Shown here: piece after piece, positions 17,485 to 26,479 of the stretch
Layout of the letters: each line of letters opens with the position of its first letter
Numbering within the stretch: position 1 is the stretch's first letter
From: Sphaerochaeta pleomorpha str. Grapes
GTDB taxonomy: Bacteria > Spirochaetota > Spirochaetia > Sphaerochaetales > Sphaerochaetaceae
DNA length: 64,000 nt
Direction: 5' to 3'
NCBI RefSeq assembly: GCF_000236685.1
Contig: NC_016633.1
Span: 2,604,001 to 2,668,000, forward strand
Notes under the pieces: model-generated
What the model was told of the DNA's origin: nothing
The model's database searches: none
What the model saw: only the letters and a program-made list of their open reading frames with translations
Made by a program: the position numbers and the translations under genes

Positions 17485-18129
17485 ATGAGCGAAATTAGGA
17501 TCCCGATGGAAAAAACTGCAATTGTGTTGATTGAACCCCAGAATGATTTTTTGTCACACGGTGGAACGATGTTTGCACACATAAAAGAACAACTGGAGGA
17601 GAGAAACGTGATCGCCAATCTTCAGGATTTGCTTGCAAGTGCAAGAGGGAAGGTGGCAAAGATTTTCTACTGTCCGTTTCATCCGTTTGATGCTGGGTTC
17701 CCAGAGTTGAAGAAAGGTGGCCCTGCTTATGAAGGCCTTCGTGGAATAGAGATCGACATGGAAGCTGACTGGGGTACGGGTGCTTGGCTTCGGGGAACAC
17801 CTGGTCCGGAAATCATCAAGGAGTTGACCCCACAGCAAGGCGATGTTGTGGTGGAAGGAAAGAAAACACTAGATGCATTCCATTCAACCGGCTTGGACTA
17901 CTATCTGAGAGCCAATGAGATCGAGTATGTGGCGTTCACTGGTTTTCACACAGATTGGTGTGTTGAATCAACGGCAAGATCGGCCTATGACAAAGGATAT
18001 CGGGTTATCGTTATTGGCGATTGTACTGCCACTGATACACAAGAGGAACAGGATTTCTGTGAGAAATGGATATTCCCTAAGATTGGTAAAGTCATGAATT
18101 ACAAGGAATTTTTAAAGGCCTTGGTATAA
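17485..18129 (+). CDS. Isochorismatase-fold cysteine hydrolase
   Basis: A 214-residue cysteine hydrolase with the Asp-Lys-Cys triad in place: Asp21 in IEPQNDFLSHGG, Lys in VVEGKKTLDAF (126/127) and Cys159 in HTDWCVESTARSAYDKGY. The family includes N-carbamoylsarcosine amidase, biuret and ureidoacrylate hydrolases, maleamate amidohydrolase and nicotinamidase; GFHTDWCVESTAR fits the amidohydrolase side better than true isochorismatase. It lies 32 bases after the TRAP permease with its own AAAGGAG site, so it probably processes the imported compound by removing an amide or carbamoyl group. The exact reaction is unknown. Confidence 0.87.
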   Translation: MSEIRIPMEKTAIVLIEPQNDFLSHGGTMFAHIKEQLEERNVIANLQDLLASARGKVAKIFYCPFHPFDAGFPELKKGGPAYEGLRGIEIDMEADWGTGAWLRGTPGPEIIKELTPQQGDVVVEGKKTLDAFHSTGLDYYLRANEIEYVAFTGFHTDWCVESTARSAYDKGYRVIVIGDCTATDTQEEQDFCEKWIFPKIGKVMNYKEFLKALV

Positions 18130-18166
18130 TTTTCATGCTCTGCTCGTAAATTTCTCGTATTGGTAG

Positions 18167-18223
18167 ATCAAGGGTTAGGTCAATGGAACATTTTATACGG
18201 ATGCTATCGTACCAACCCTTGAT
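18167..18223 (+). other. Long-range intergenic hairpin
   Basis: Arms ATCAAGGGTTAGGT (18167-18180) and ACCAACCCTTGAT (18211-18223) pair over 13 bp with a single bulged A; the loop is 30 bases. No T-run follows. It sits in the only sizeable gap (176 bases) of the gene group and may be a processing or attenuation site. Confidence 0.5.
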
Positions 18224-18305
18224 TTACATACATAGTTTACAGGTAACTATGGTTCCAAAAAACTGAGATCACACAAATATATTGGGACAACTTGGGAGAA
18301 GGTAA

Positions 18306-19106
18306 GTGAATAATGTAAGAATTAGGCCGATGAACACAGGCTTTGTAACAATGATTCCTAGCTTGTATCTGTATCATCATTCCGCCATCAAGTATTATCC
18401 GAATGCATCAAATAAAGAGGAAGATTTTCCAGTTTTCACCTATCTGATTGAGGGTGGCGAAAAGTTGGTCCTTGTTGACACCGGTATGGCTGACACAAAA
18501 CGAGCAGATACATACCATCATCCAGGCTCATATCAACCAAAAGGAATGTCCATCGTAGAGCAGCTCGATACAATTGGATATAAACCCACTGATATTGATA
18601 TAGTTGTATTTACGCATCTTCATTGGGATCATTGCTTCTATATGGAAAAATTTACCAATGCACAATTTATCGTGCATAAAAAAGAATATGAATTTGCCAT
18701 GAACCCAATTCCTCTCTATTACAAATCATATGAGGCACCTGAATTGGGAATCGTCAGACCTTTTGAAGGTATTCAGATGACTTTGGTAGAAGGTGAGACA
18801 GAGATAATCCCGAACGTTCGGGTTTTTGAAACCCCAGGTCATTCAGTTGGCCATCAAGCAGTTGAGGTAGATACCAATACGGGTACCTATATCATCTGTG
18901 GTGATGCCATCTTTATCCTGGATAACCTGAAACCGATTCCGCAGATTCATTACAACATTACGCCTCCTAATAGATATGCAGATATCGTTGAAACCTGGCA
19001 TAGCATTGAGAAGATCAAAAATCGGGCACAGAGTGAAGATAGAATCTTGACGTGTCATGACAGATCAATGCTGGAACGTGTGAAAGATACACCTGTGCTT
19101 GGTTGA
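18306..19106 (+). CDS. MBL-fold hydrolase, N-acyl-homoserine-lactonase-like
   Basis: A 266-residue metallo-beta-lactamase-fold protein with HLHWDH at residues 104-109 inside VVFTHLHWDHCFYMEKF, TPGHSVGHQAVEV (second His) and CGDAIFILDN (bridging Asp). This is the pattern of the AHL-lactonase/4-pyridoxolactonase branch, which opens lactone rings. No signal peptide. Start is GTG at 18306 with AGAAGG just upstream; a nearby ATG is out of frame. In this cluster it is more likely a catabolic lactonase than a quorum quencher, which is inference from neighbours. Confidence 0.85.
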   Translation: MNNVRIRPMNTGFVTMIPSLYLYHHSAIKYYPNASNKEEDFPVFTYLIEGGEKLVLVDTGMADTKRADTYHHPGSYQPKGMSIVEQLDTIGYKPTDIDIVVFTHLHWDHCFYMEKFTNAQFIVHKKEYEFAMNPIPLYYKSYEAPELGIVRPFEGIQMTLVEGETEIIPNVRVFETPGHSVGHQAVEVDTNTGTYIICGDAIFILDNLKPIPQIHYNITPPNRYADIVETWHSIEKIKNRAQSEDRILTCHDRSMLERVKDTPVLG

Positions 19107-19128
19107 TTGCATAATAAGGAGGTTGTTT

Positions 19129-20370
19129 GTGACCATTATTGCTGTCATTGCTAGTTTTGATACAAAATATCATGAAGTAGCATATGTCCAACAACAAATT
19201 GAAGAACTTGGATGTACACCATTCCTAATAGACATTAGTACTGGGCCGAACCCTCCGTTGATTGCGATTACCGCAGATATCCCGAGAGATGATGTTCTCA
19301 GGATGGGAGGATCTTCTTGGGAGACCATCAAAAAATTGGATAAAGGCAATGCAATCAAATCTATGTCTGATTGTGTTTCCAAAGTGATATATACCTTGCA
19401 TAGCGAGCGAAAGATTGATGGTGTCTTGGGTATGGGCGGATTGCAGAACACTATTATATGTTCAGCGGCTTTACGCCAGCTTCCCCTTGGGTTTCCAAAA
19501 TTCATTTGTTCGACTATTGCTAGTGGTAACCGATATTTTGATACTGTTGTTGGAGATAAGGATATTACGGTAATGCCTTCCATTGTCGATTTCGCCGGCA
19601 TTAATCCGATCAGTGAAGTCGTCTTGGCAAATTCTGTGGCAAGTGTAGTAGGAATGGTAAAATATGGAAAGCACGAAATTGATACGCATGGAAAGCACTA
19701 TATAGGTGCAACTTTGATGGGCATCACAAATGATACAGTTATGCGTGCAATAAACAATTTGACTGTAAAAGGGGAAAATGTTATCAGCTTCCATTCCACC
19801 GGTATAGGGGGAAGGGTACTTGATTCACAGATTCGAGATGGCAACATTGCGGCAGTAATGGATCTATGCTTGCATGAAATGACAGCGGAATATTTTGGAG
19901 GCCTTGGATACAGCAAAGGAGCTAACAATCGTTTGCTTGCTGCTGCAGAGATGGGAATCCCCAGTCTCATTTGCCCAGGGGGAATAGACTTTGCCTGTCT
20001 GAGCAAAGAAGATTTTTTTGACGATGAAGACAAACGGGGTTTTGTATGGCATTCCAAGGATTATCTAACGCATACAAGGCTTTGGGAAAGTGAAATCCTC
20101 GATATCACAAGAACAATTATTCAAAGAGTCAATTGCGCAAAAGGGATAACAGAGATTGTGTTGCCTCTTGGTGGACTGAGAACGATGAGCAGACCAGGGG
20201 AGTTTTTCTTCAAACCAGATACTATCAAGAAAATGAAAGTGATTTTCGATGAAGAATTAAAACCTGAAATAGTGTGTAAAGCTTTTGATTTGAATTTTGA
20301 TGATCCGGATTTTGCAGATATTTGTGCTAACGAAATGCTGGCTCTTCTAGAAAAGGGGGGACTACGATGA
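19129..20370 (+). CDS. Tm-1-like ATP-binding (UPF0261 family) protein
   Basis: A 413-residue protein of the UPF0261/Tm-1 N-terminal family, named for the tomato Tm-1 virus-resistance protein. It opens TIIAVIASFDTKYHEVAYVQ and has IDGVLGMGGLQNTIICSAAL, ATLMGITNDTVMRAIN, ENVISFHSTGIGGRVLDSQI and PGGIDFACLSKEDF, all conserved in this family, whose bacterial members bind ATP but lack a firmly assigned reaction. Start is GTG at 19129 because AAGGAGG lies seven bases before it; a TTG ten codons earlier is inside the previous gene. Its stop overlaps the aldolase ATG by four bases, so the two proteins probably act together. Confidence 0.88.
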   Translation: MTIIAVIASFDTKYHEVAYVQQQIEELGCTPFLIDISTGPNPPLIAITADIPRDDVLRMGGSSWETIKKLDKGNAIKSMSDCVSKVIYTLHSERKIDGVLGMGGLQNTIICSAALRQLPLGFPKFICSTIASGNRYFDTVVGDKDITVMPSIVDFAGINPISEVVLANSVASVVGMVKYGKHEIDTHGKHYIGATLMGITNDTVMRAINNLTVKGENVISFHSTGIGGRVLDSQIRDGNIAAVMDLCLHEMTAEYFGGLGYSKGANNRLLAAAEMGIPSLICPGGIDFACLSKEDFFDDEDKRGFVWHSKDYLTHTRLWESEILDITRTIIQRVNCAKGITEIVLPLGGLRTMSRPGEFFFKPDTIKKMKVIFDEELKPEIVCKAFDLNFDDPDFADICANEMLALLEKGGLR

Positions 20371-20987
20371 TGGAAATCATCTCTCAGTATGCCGACCTTG
20401 TTGATTCTCTTATCCTTGCGGCAAGAAAAATGTATTCGTTCCGTTATGAAATGAGTGATGGCGGTAATCTGAGTATGCGAGTACCTGGGAAAGATTGGAT
20501 GATCGTGAAAGGTACAAATGTTGCTTTCGATGAAATAGCCATTTCATCATTGGTAGTCACCGATTTTGAAGGGAATGTCATTGAAGGTAGCTGCAAGCCA
20601 TCAAAAGAGTCTTTGCTTCATGGGGTACTATACAGTGCTTTGCCGCATGTCAATGCAATTATGCATTGTCACTCACCCTATGCCACAGCATGGGCATCTG
20701 ATCATGATTCCCTTGCATTTTCAACGCATCATGCGCGGGAGAAATTGAACTTTTGCCCTGTGGTCGATACCCACTCATATGTTGTTCCCCGAGAATATTT
20801 CACGACGATTGTAAATCTGTTTCAAGAGAACGAAAACCTGAAATCTTTTATTCTGAGGGGTCATGGCCAAGTGACGGTAGGAAAGACGATGAGAGAGGCA
20901 GTGTATCTTGCAGAATTAGTAGAAGAGACGGCACAGATATCGGTGCTCTCCCAAGCTATGAAATATCACGATGAGAAAGGTTTTTAG
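20367..20987 (+). CDS. Class II aldolase/adducin-family protein
   Basis: A 206-residue zinc-dependent class II aldolase, related to L-fuculose-1-phosphate aldolase and L-ribulose-5-phosphate 4-epimerase. Metal ligands are visible in IMHCHSPYATAWA (two His) and ILRGHGQVTVG (third His). The substrate-phosphate region is present as DGGNLSMRV and SLVVTDFEGNV, and the glutamate in KPSKESLLHGVLY is near the expected catalytic acid. Its ATG overlaps the UPF0261 stop, as in several operons where a class II aldolase-like protein cleaves a C-C bond or decarboxylates a hydroxyacid after a preceding kinase or ATP-binding protein. The substrate remains open. Confidence 0.87.
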   Translation: MMEIISQYADLVDSLILAARKMYSFRYEMSDGGNLSMRVPGKDWMIVKGTNVAFDEIAISSLVVTDFEGNVIEGSCKPSKESLLHGVLYSALPHVNAIMHCHSPYATAWASDHDSLAFSTHHAREKLNFCPVVDTHSYVVPREYFTTIVNLFQENENLKSFILRGHGQVTVGKTMREAVYLAELVEETAQISVLSQAMKYHDEKGF

Positions 20988-21262
20988 TAATTTATAAAGA
21001 TGCGTCCTTTGTGGTTGTTTTGCTGAAACTTCTTTACATATTTAAAGTTATGCAGATTTACAGTATGTAAGTGACTTGTTATAATACCTCTATGTTTCTG
21101 ATGGCTTTTTATCAGTAGTGAATGTATTCTCTGCAGGTTATTCTGAGGAATTAAGACATTGATTATTTGGAGAAAACTATATTGGATACGAGATGTAGAA
21201 AATTGTTTTCTGATTGTTAGAGCTGAAGAGATATATCTTTCATGAAATACGGAGTATGAATA

Positions 21263-21925
21263 TTGAGTATGAACCATCAAAAGATCCAACCCACGACAGT
21301 TGCTGATTCTGTCTACCTTCGGATAAAAAATGCAATCATAATTGGTGAATTGAAAGCAGGAGAACATCTTGTCCAGGAGGAGTTCACGAAGGATCTTGGC
21401 GTGAGCCGTACTCCCGTAAGGGATGCTTTCAGAAGACTCGAGTCAGAGGGGCTTGTGGTAAATAGACCATATTATGGTGCTACGGTATTTATGCCATCAA
21501 AAGAACAAGTCCTTGAGATATATGAAATCAGAATACTCATTGAACAATATTGTGCTTCGAGAACCAGTAAAGTAGCTACTGATGACGAACTGAAAACTCT
21601 AAAAAGTATTAACGACAGGATGGCGGAGGTTTCCCCTTCATCAAAAGAGTACATGCAACTTGATTTTGAGTTTCACAAGCATATCGGTGAGCTTTCCGGT
21701 TGTACAAAATCGACATTGGAAATTCTGGAAGGCCTCCTGAATAAAAGTAGCAGTTTCAAATCAATATACTATTCTATGGTCGGTGGATCGCAAGCAACCA
21801 TCGCCATGCATTCTGATATCGTTGAGGCTTTATTCAATCGGGATGAAGAAGCAGTGAAAAAGGCCATAGCCGATCATCTAAACCATGTTCTCAATAGGGT
21901 CATTTCATCAAATATTCTCGTGTGA
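21263..21925 (+). CDS. GntR-family regulator with FCD ligand domain
   Basis: A 220-residue FadR-subfamily repressor. The winged helix spans about residues 10-75 (SVYLRIKNAIIIGELKAGEH, FTKDLGVSRTPVRDAFRRLE, LVVNRPYYGATV). The C-terminal FCD domain carries metal ligands: Asp/His in DFEFHKHIGELSG, His in AMHSDIVEALF and His in AIADHLNHVL. FCD domains bind small carboxylates, fitting control of the carboxylate TRAP operon. I use the TTG at 21263 because GGAG is eight bases upstream; an ATG at 21269 is the alternative. It lies 275 bases after the aldolase and has its own terminator, so it may be separately transcribed. Confidence 0.9.
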   Translation: MSMNHQKIQPTTVADSVYLRIKNAIIIGELKAGEHLVQEEFTKDLGVSRTPVRDAFRRLESEGLVVNRPYYGATVFMPSKEQVLEIYEIRILIEQYCASRTSKVATDDELKTLKSINDRMAEVSPSSKEYMQLDFEFHKHIGELSGCTKSTLEILEGLLNKSSSFKSIYYSMVGGSQATIAMHSDIVEALFNRDEEAVKKAIADHLNHVLNRVISSNILV

Positions 21926-21951
21926 ATTTGAATAGTCAATAGCATTGTTTT

Positions 21952-22001
21952 TTGGGGTTGGCAATTAGATATTATACTTTGCTAACCCCAATTCTATTTT
22001 T
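21952..22001 (+). terminator. Rho-independent terminator of the GntR gene
   Basis: TTGGGGTTGGCAA (21952-21964) pairs with TTGCTAACCCCAA (21979-21991) with a single G-T wobble, followed by TTCTATTTTT. Confidence 0.85.
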
Positions 22002-22891
22002 AAGCGTCCAATGGTCATTTTTACTAACGAACGCCTCTAACGATACAGGGTTCGATTCTTGCTGTCTCTGCCCTTCACTCAGCTCATTTTCCCCGAGGGG
22101 TTTGCTTTCCAGAAGAAGTGCAACCTCTTCTGGATACAGCTGGGATACCATCGATTCCCTTGAAACCTGTTAGGTGCTTTTATCTCTGCGCTGCAGTAGT
22201 TTCCGAACAAAGAATCCTCTTGAAGAGTTTAAGTTCGACTCAACTGGTTTTGCAACAGATGTCTATGCTGGGGTTGAGCAATGCGAGGGAGAATTACCTG
22301 GAAGCATTACGCTTCGTACTGGATACCCCGGAATACGAGGAAGTGAAGAGCAATCCGGAGATCTTGGCGATGTTGCCGGAAGCTCTGGGGGAGTAAATCC
22401 CGAGAATGTTCTTTTCCAGAAAGCCTCTGACCTAGATTCAGAGCATTCGCTTTATCAATATCTTTAATTAGGATGTATCAATAAAAGCTAAAGCGCTTTT
22501 TCTCCACCGTCCGCATGCAGTTCATGCCATTGGTCTGGGGAAACACGGCTTTCACAGCATCAAGAAACCAGTCAGACTGTCAATGCTTGCTATACATAGG
22601 TCCTTGACGCTGCGGTTTTAAAATATTCCAATTAATAACCATATTTCGAACAGAAATATAACCAAGTCTACGCTATCTGAGCATATTGAATAGCCATTAA
22701 TACTTGGAATATGTCCTTCTCATCCTTGAGGAATAAAGTATACTTGTTATCATTATTTGTGAGGAATGCATGACAATGTTATTTGTCTCGGGCCTACGGG
22801 AGATTCCTGAATAAAGCAGACTACTCAGGACCAAGTATTGCAAGAAAGTTGCCAGGTTTTCCTACTGCTTTATAAATCTGAGGAGTTTTTC
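22002..22891. other. Long gene-poor region with possible gene remnant
   Basis: No intact gene. The plus-strand frame 22118-22396 ends in a coding-looking peptide (NARENYLEALRFVLDTPEYE, then EVKSNPEILAMLPEALGE) that could be the tail of a decayed gene; there is no ribosome site or known motif and the upstream part looks random. The 22640-22890 part is AT-rich and should contain the promoter of the EAL protein. Confidence 0.3.
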
Positions 22892-24808
22892 ATGAATTAT
22901 TTTGAAGCCACTTTACTTTCTATGGTGCTTATGTTGGCCATTCTAGTCGATGTTTTACGATTCCCGTTACTTAAAAAAGATCGGGGAAGTCTTTTTTTCG
23001 CCGAGTTGGCGATTGCCTACTCGATATTCCTTGTCATCACAATCCTAATTTGCCTTGGTAGAGAAAATATCATTTCGTATCCAATAGGAATAGGTAGAAT
23101 TCTTTGGGCATTGCATTTTCTTTCTTTCCCTGTTTTATTGGGAATGTGGATGCATTTCAATGCAATAAATGTAATTGACAATGAAAAGCTTGTTAATTTG
23201 CTTTCTCTCGTCCATGCTATTCCTCTCGTGGTGCTTATTATAATTACTCTCATCGATATACCACAACAACGCTTTTACCCGTTCAATCCTGGATATGAGC
23301 ATATGGCTCCGGTCATCGGCACCTACTACATGGTATCTCTATGCTTTTTTTTCTGTCTGGCAATGTTCCTTTCAACATTGGGGCATCGGAAAGAACTGCA
23401 AGGTTCCTTTCTGTTTATCTCAATGCTTTTGCCAATTGCTTTTACCATATCGTTCATGACCTTCTATGCCACACATATTCATGTCATGTTTGTCATGGTG
23501 AACTCCTTCATGATGGTGCTCTACTATCTTATTGGGCAGCGGGATTCAATTAGAGTTGATTCTTTGACAGGATTGCCTTCCTATACGCTCTTGAAGCGTA
23601 AACTTATCAGAATTTTTCGATTAAGATCTTCCTATGCAGTAATTTTCCTTGACATTGAAAATTTCAGATATTTTAACTCCCGATATGGCCAATTCCTTGG
23701 AGACCAAATGCTTGCGAAACTAGCAGAGTTTCTTAAGACTATAGGGAGGGCTAATGAGGTTTATAGGGTTTCTGACGATCAATTTTGCATTTGTCTTCCA
23801 TCCGGTGCAGACGAAACTGCAAAAATTGTAACCGACCAAATAAAAGAAAGAATGAATCAACCCTGGGACCTTAACGGGAGGACTGTTTTCATTCAAGTCA
23901 ACATGGCTGTAATCAACATACCTCAGCAAGCAGAAACTATGGAAGAGTTCAAACAGGCCACTAGCCGATTACTGCTTGAGATAAAAATGCTACGCAATAA
24001 ATCGCTCATTATTTATACCCGTGAAAGTACAGTTGACCATGAACGGAAAATGAATATCATATCTGCACTACGTGAGTCCATCAAATTTACCGAACAGATA
24101 TTGGTATATTATCAACCAATCTATGATGCAAAGACTGAACAACTCGTATCTGCCGAAGCTTTGATAAGAATAGATGATTTACACCTAGGATTCCTTAAGC
24201 CAGACGAGTTTATAACTCTTGCAGAGCAGACCGGATTGATTATGCAACTCACACAAATCATGCTTGCCAAGGTTTGTAGATTCATCAAACAAATTCCTGA
24301 AGAAAATTCCCCATTGAGCCATATCGCCATGAATCTCTCTAGCGAGGACTTCGAATCGAAGGTCATTGGAAAAACTTTGCTAGATATTATTGAACAGGAA
24401 GGTGTCAAACCAAAACGGATTGGGTTTGAAATTACTGAATCGGTGGTGTTGCAATCGTATGAAACGGTATCTGAAGTCATGGTCGAATTATCACTGAAAA
24501 AAATTGCCTTTGCTTTGGACGATTTCGGGACAGGTTATTCAAATCTTCGAGCTTTGATAGATCTACCCTATGATTATGTAAAGTTGGATAAAAGCGTAAT
24601 TCATGCAGCCATGGCAAAGCCTTCCATGCTCTTACTATTGACAGAGATGCTTCAAAAAATGGGTAAATGTGTGATAGCAGAAGGCGTAGAAACCAAAGAA
24701 CAGCTATCCATGGTAAGAAGTGCTGGTATTGAGAGGGTGCAAGGGTATTATTTTTCGAAGCCATTGGAAGAGGAAGTCTTCCGTGATTTGATTTTGCAAG
24801 CGAAATAA
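22892..24808 (+). CDS. Membrane-bound EAL c-di-GMP phosphodiesterase with degenerate GGDEF domain
   Basis: A 638-residue protein. The N-terminal 210 residues hold about seven hydrophobic helices, a likely membrane sensor. A GGDEF domain follows (from DSLTGLPSYTLL, with VIFLDIENFRYFN and LGDQMLAKLAEFL), but the signature is SDDQF at residues 294-298 instead of GGDEF, so it is unlikely to make c-di-GMP. The EAL domain looks intact: EALIR at 422, MNLSSEDF (Asn), EITESVV, ALDDFGTGYSNL, VKLDKS, AEGVET and QGYYFSKP. It should hydrolyse c-di-GMP, perhaps with GTP binding to the dead GGDEF domain. GAGGAG precedes the ATG at 22892; a TTG start further upstream is less likely. Confidence 0.92.
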   Translation: MNYFEATLLSMVLMLAILVDVLRFPLLKKDRGSLFFAELAIAYSIFLVITILICLGRENIISYPIGIGRILWALHFLSFPVLLGMWMHFNAINVIDNEKLVNLLSLVHAIPLVVLIIITLIDIPQQRFYPFNPGYEHMAPVIGTYYMVSLCFFFCLAMFLSTLGHRKELQGSFLFISMLLPIAFTISFMTFYATHIHVMFVMVNSFMMVLYYLIGQRDSIRVDSLTGLPSYTLLKRKLIRIFRLRSSYAVIFLDIENFRYFNSRYGQFLGDQMLAKLAEFLKTIGRANEVYRVSDDQFCICLPSGADETAKIVTDQIKERMNQPWDLNGRTVFIQVNMAVINIPQQAETMEEFKQATSRLLLEIKMLRNKSLIIYTRESTVDHERKMNIISALRESIKFTEQILVYYQPIYDAKTEQLVSAEALIRIDDLHLGFLKPDEFITLAEQTGLIMQLTQIMLAKVCRFIKQIPEENSPLSHIAMNLSSEDFESKVIGKTLLDIIEQEGVKPKRIGFEITESVVLQSYETVSEVMVELSLKKIAFALDDFGTGYSNLRALIDLPYDYVKLDKSVIHAAMAKPSMLLLLTEMLQKMGKCVIAEGVETKEQLSMVRSAGIERVQGYYFSKPLEEEVFRDLILQAK

Positions 24809-25551
24809 TACTGATTGTATTACTATATTTTGATATTTCTCAGACCGTTTAGCATTGACTTTTTCCCCTTGTGCGATTGATTCGTACGAGTTAATGGGTG
24901 CGTTTCAATTCCTTCATTTTTCAGACTGCTGGCCAATATTTCAACTAGACACATGGTTATGGTGGGCTTTGTGAGCAAAACAGTTTCCCAAGGCGGATAC
25001 GGTAGACTTACCTACAAGGAGCGGGAGTTTACATCAGAGGTGCCCCTTGCGCATGCCGGGGTGATGGTAATTCTTTCCGGACTTCCTGTTTGGACGGACT
25101 TTATCGACTTTGAAAGCATCACAAGTGATGCAAGGCTTCTGGAAACCTATGGGGAGGTACTGGTAACCGGGCAGGGAATATGGTTTTTCCCTCGGATATG
25201 ACAAAATAAGTGGTTGATCCATTCTGAACACTTCATCCTTTCTAACGCAGATGATCAAATCGACTGCTGAGAAAGGGGGTAAAGTGTCTATACTCTGGGA
25301 GGTTCTGCGGATATCGAGGGGCAGGATAGGGGAAGTGAAATAATTCTTTTCCCTCAACCTATACAACATGCCAAGAAGAAGTGGTTTTGTTTTGTATTGA
25401 AAGGAACAATGTAACAATGAAGGTTTTTGGAAAATGTTCCCAATTCTCTGGGCCATCCAGTATCAAGTACTTTATTGTGTTGACTTTACCCTTAGGGCAA
25501 GGTGTACGTTAAGGATAGGTGCCAGAGGATTGGCCAAGAGGAGTATAATCC
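24809..25551. other. Gene-poor region with one doubtful small ORF
   Basis: The only frame with coding-like character is 24953-25201 on the plus strand, 82 residues, containing EVPLAHAGVMVILSGLPVW and LLETYGEVLVTGQGIWFF. It has no ribosome site and I recognise no family, so it may be a fragment. The remainder shows nothing. Confidence 0.3.
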
Positions 25552-26385
25552 ATGTTGTCTATCGGAGAATTTTCAAATATCTGTAGGGTTTCCACAAAGA
25601 CGCTTCGCTATTATGCGGAGATAGGGCTGATTCTGCCTGATAAAGTCAACCCTGAAAATGGTTATAGATATTACTCTATTGGGCAATTGGAAACGATGCT
25701 ATATATCAATCGGCTGAAAACGTACAATTTTTCTTTGGAAGAAATCAAGACCATACTTGAATCAGAAGAACTCCAGGACGAAAAACTCTGCTTGGCACTT
25801 ACCAGAAAGAAAAATGAAATTGAGAAAAAAGAACAAGAAATTTCAAGAACGTTAGACCAATTGAGTAATGATATTTCAAGTTTGAAACAAGGCAAATCAA
25901 TTATGTCCTATCTAAAAGGCATTGATATCCAACTTGTGGAAGTCTCAAGGATGTACCTTCTCTCTATGCGAAAAATGATTCAGGAATATGGTTTTTCTGA
26001 AGAATACAGCAATTGTTTTGGTGCCTTATTCAGAAAAATTGCAGATGACAATCTAACTGTAGCCGCTCCTCCAATGGTGCTTTTTCACAGTGCGGAATTT
26101 AGTCCACTTGGTTTGGATACTGAATTTGCCATTCCCGTAAAAGAGTATGTTACCGGTACAAGGGATTTTTCTCCGGGGCTATGCTTGAAGACAGTTCTCG
26201 TTGGTTCTTATTCTGGCCTCTCTTCCGTATACACCAAACAACGCGAATGGGCAGAAGGGGAAGGCTATGAATCCAGCAATGCCCTGTATGAAGTGTACGT
26301 AACTGACCCTTCCCAAGTTACCAAGGAAAGTGAGCTTATAACAGAGATTTATTATCCAGTCAAAAAGAAAGCATCAAATAGTTAG
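25552..26385 (+). CDS. MerR-family regulator with GyrI-like effector domain
   Basis: A 277-residue activator-type regulator. The MerR helix-turn-helix is at residues 1-70 (LSIGEFSNICRVSTKTLRYY, LILPDKVNPENGYRYYSIGQ). A coiled-coil dimer helix follows at about 80-118. The C-terminal half (about 125-272: IDIQLVEVSRMYLLSMRKMI, FSPLGLDTEFAIPV, YSGLSSVYTKQREWAE, YEVYVTDPSQV) has the pattern of the BmrR/GyrI effector-binding fold that senses hydrophobic cations and drugs. The beta-lactamase-like gene begins 95 bases after its stop and is a possible target. RBS is GAGGAG before ATG 25552. Confidence 0.9.
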   Translation: MLSIGEFSNICRVSTKTLRYYAEIGLILPDKVNPENGYRYYSIGQLETMLYINRLKTYNFSLEEIKTILESEELQDEKLCLALTRKKNEIEKKEQEISRTLDQLSNDISSLKQGKSIMSYLKGIDIQLVEVSRMYLLSMRKMIQEYGFSEEYSNCFGALFRKIADDNLTVAAPPMVLFHSAEFSPLGLDTEFAIPVKEYVTGTRDFSPGLCLKTVLVGSYSGLSSVYTKQREWAEGEGYESSNALYEVYVTDPSQVTKESELITEIYYPVKKKASNS

Positions 26386-26479
26386 GCCAGAAAATATGAT
26401 CACACAACTTTTATATAGTCATAGGAACCAAGAAAAAATGCTTGGGTGGAAAGGCATTCTGTGATAAAGGGAAAAGCAT

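Noticed and set aside
18306-19106. A quorum-quenching lactonase
   Set aside because: The family fits, but the gene lies within a carboxylate uptake and breakdown cluster and no signalling genes are nearby.
22040-22070. A GGTTCGATTC stretch resembling a tRNA T-loop
   Set aside because: The stem around it does not pair and no acceptor, D or anticodon arm can be drawn.
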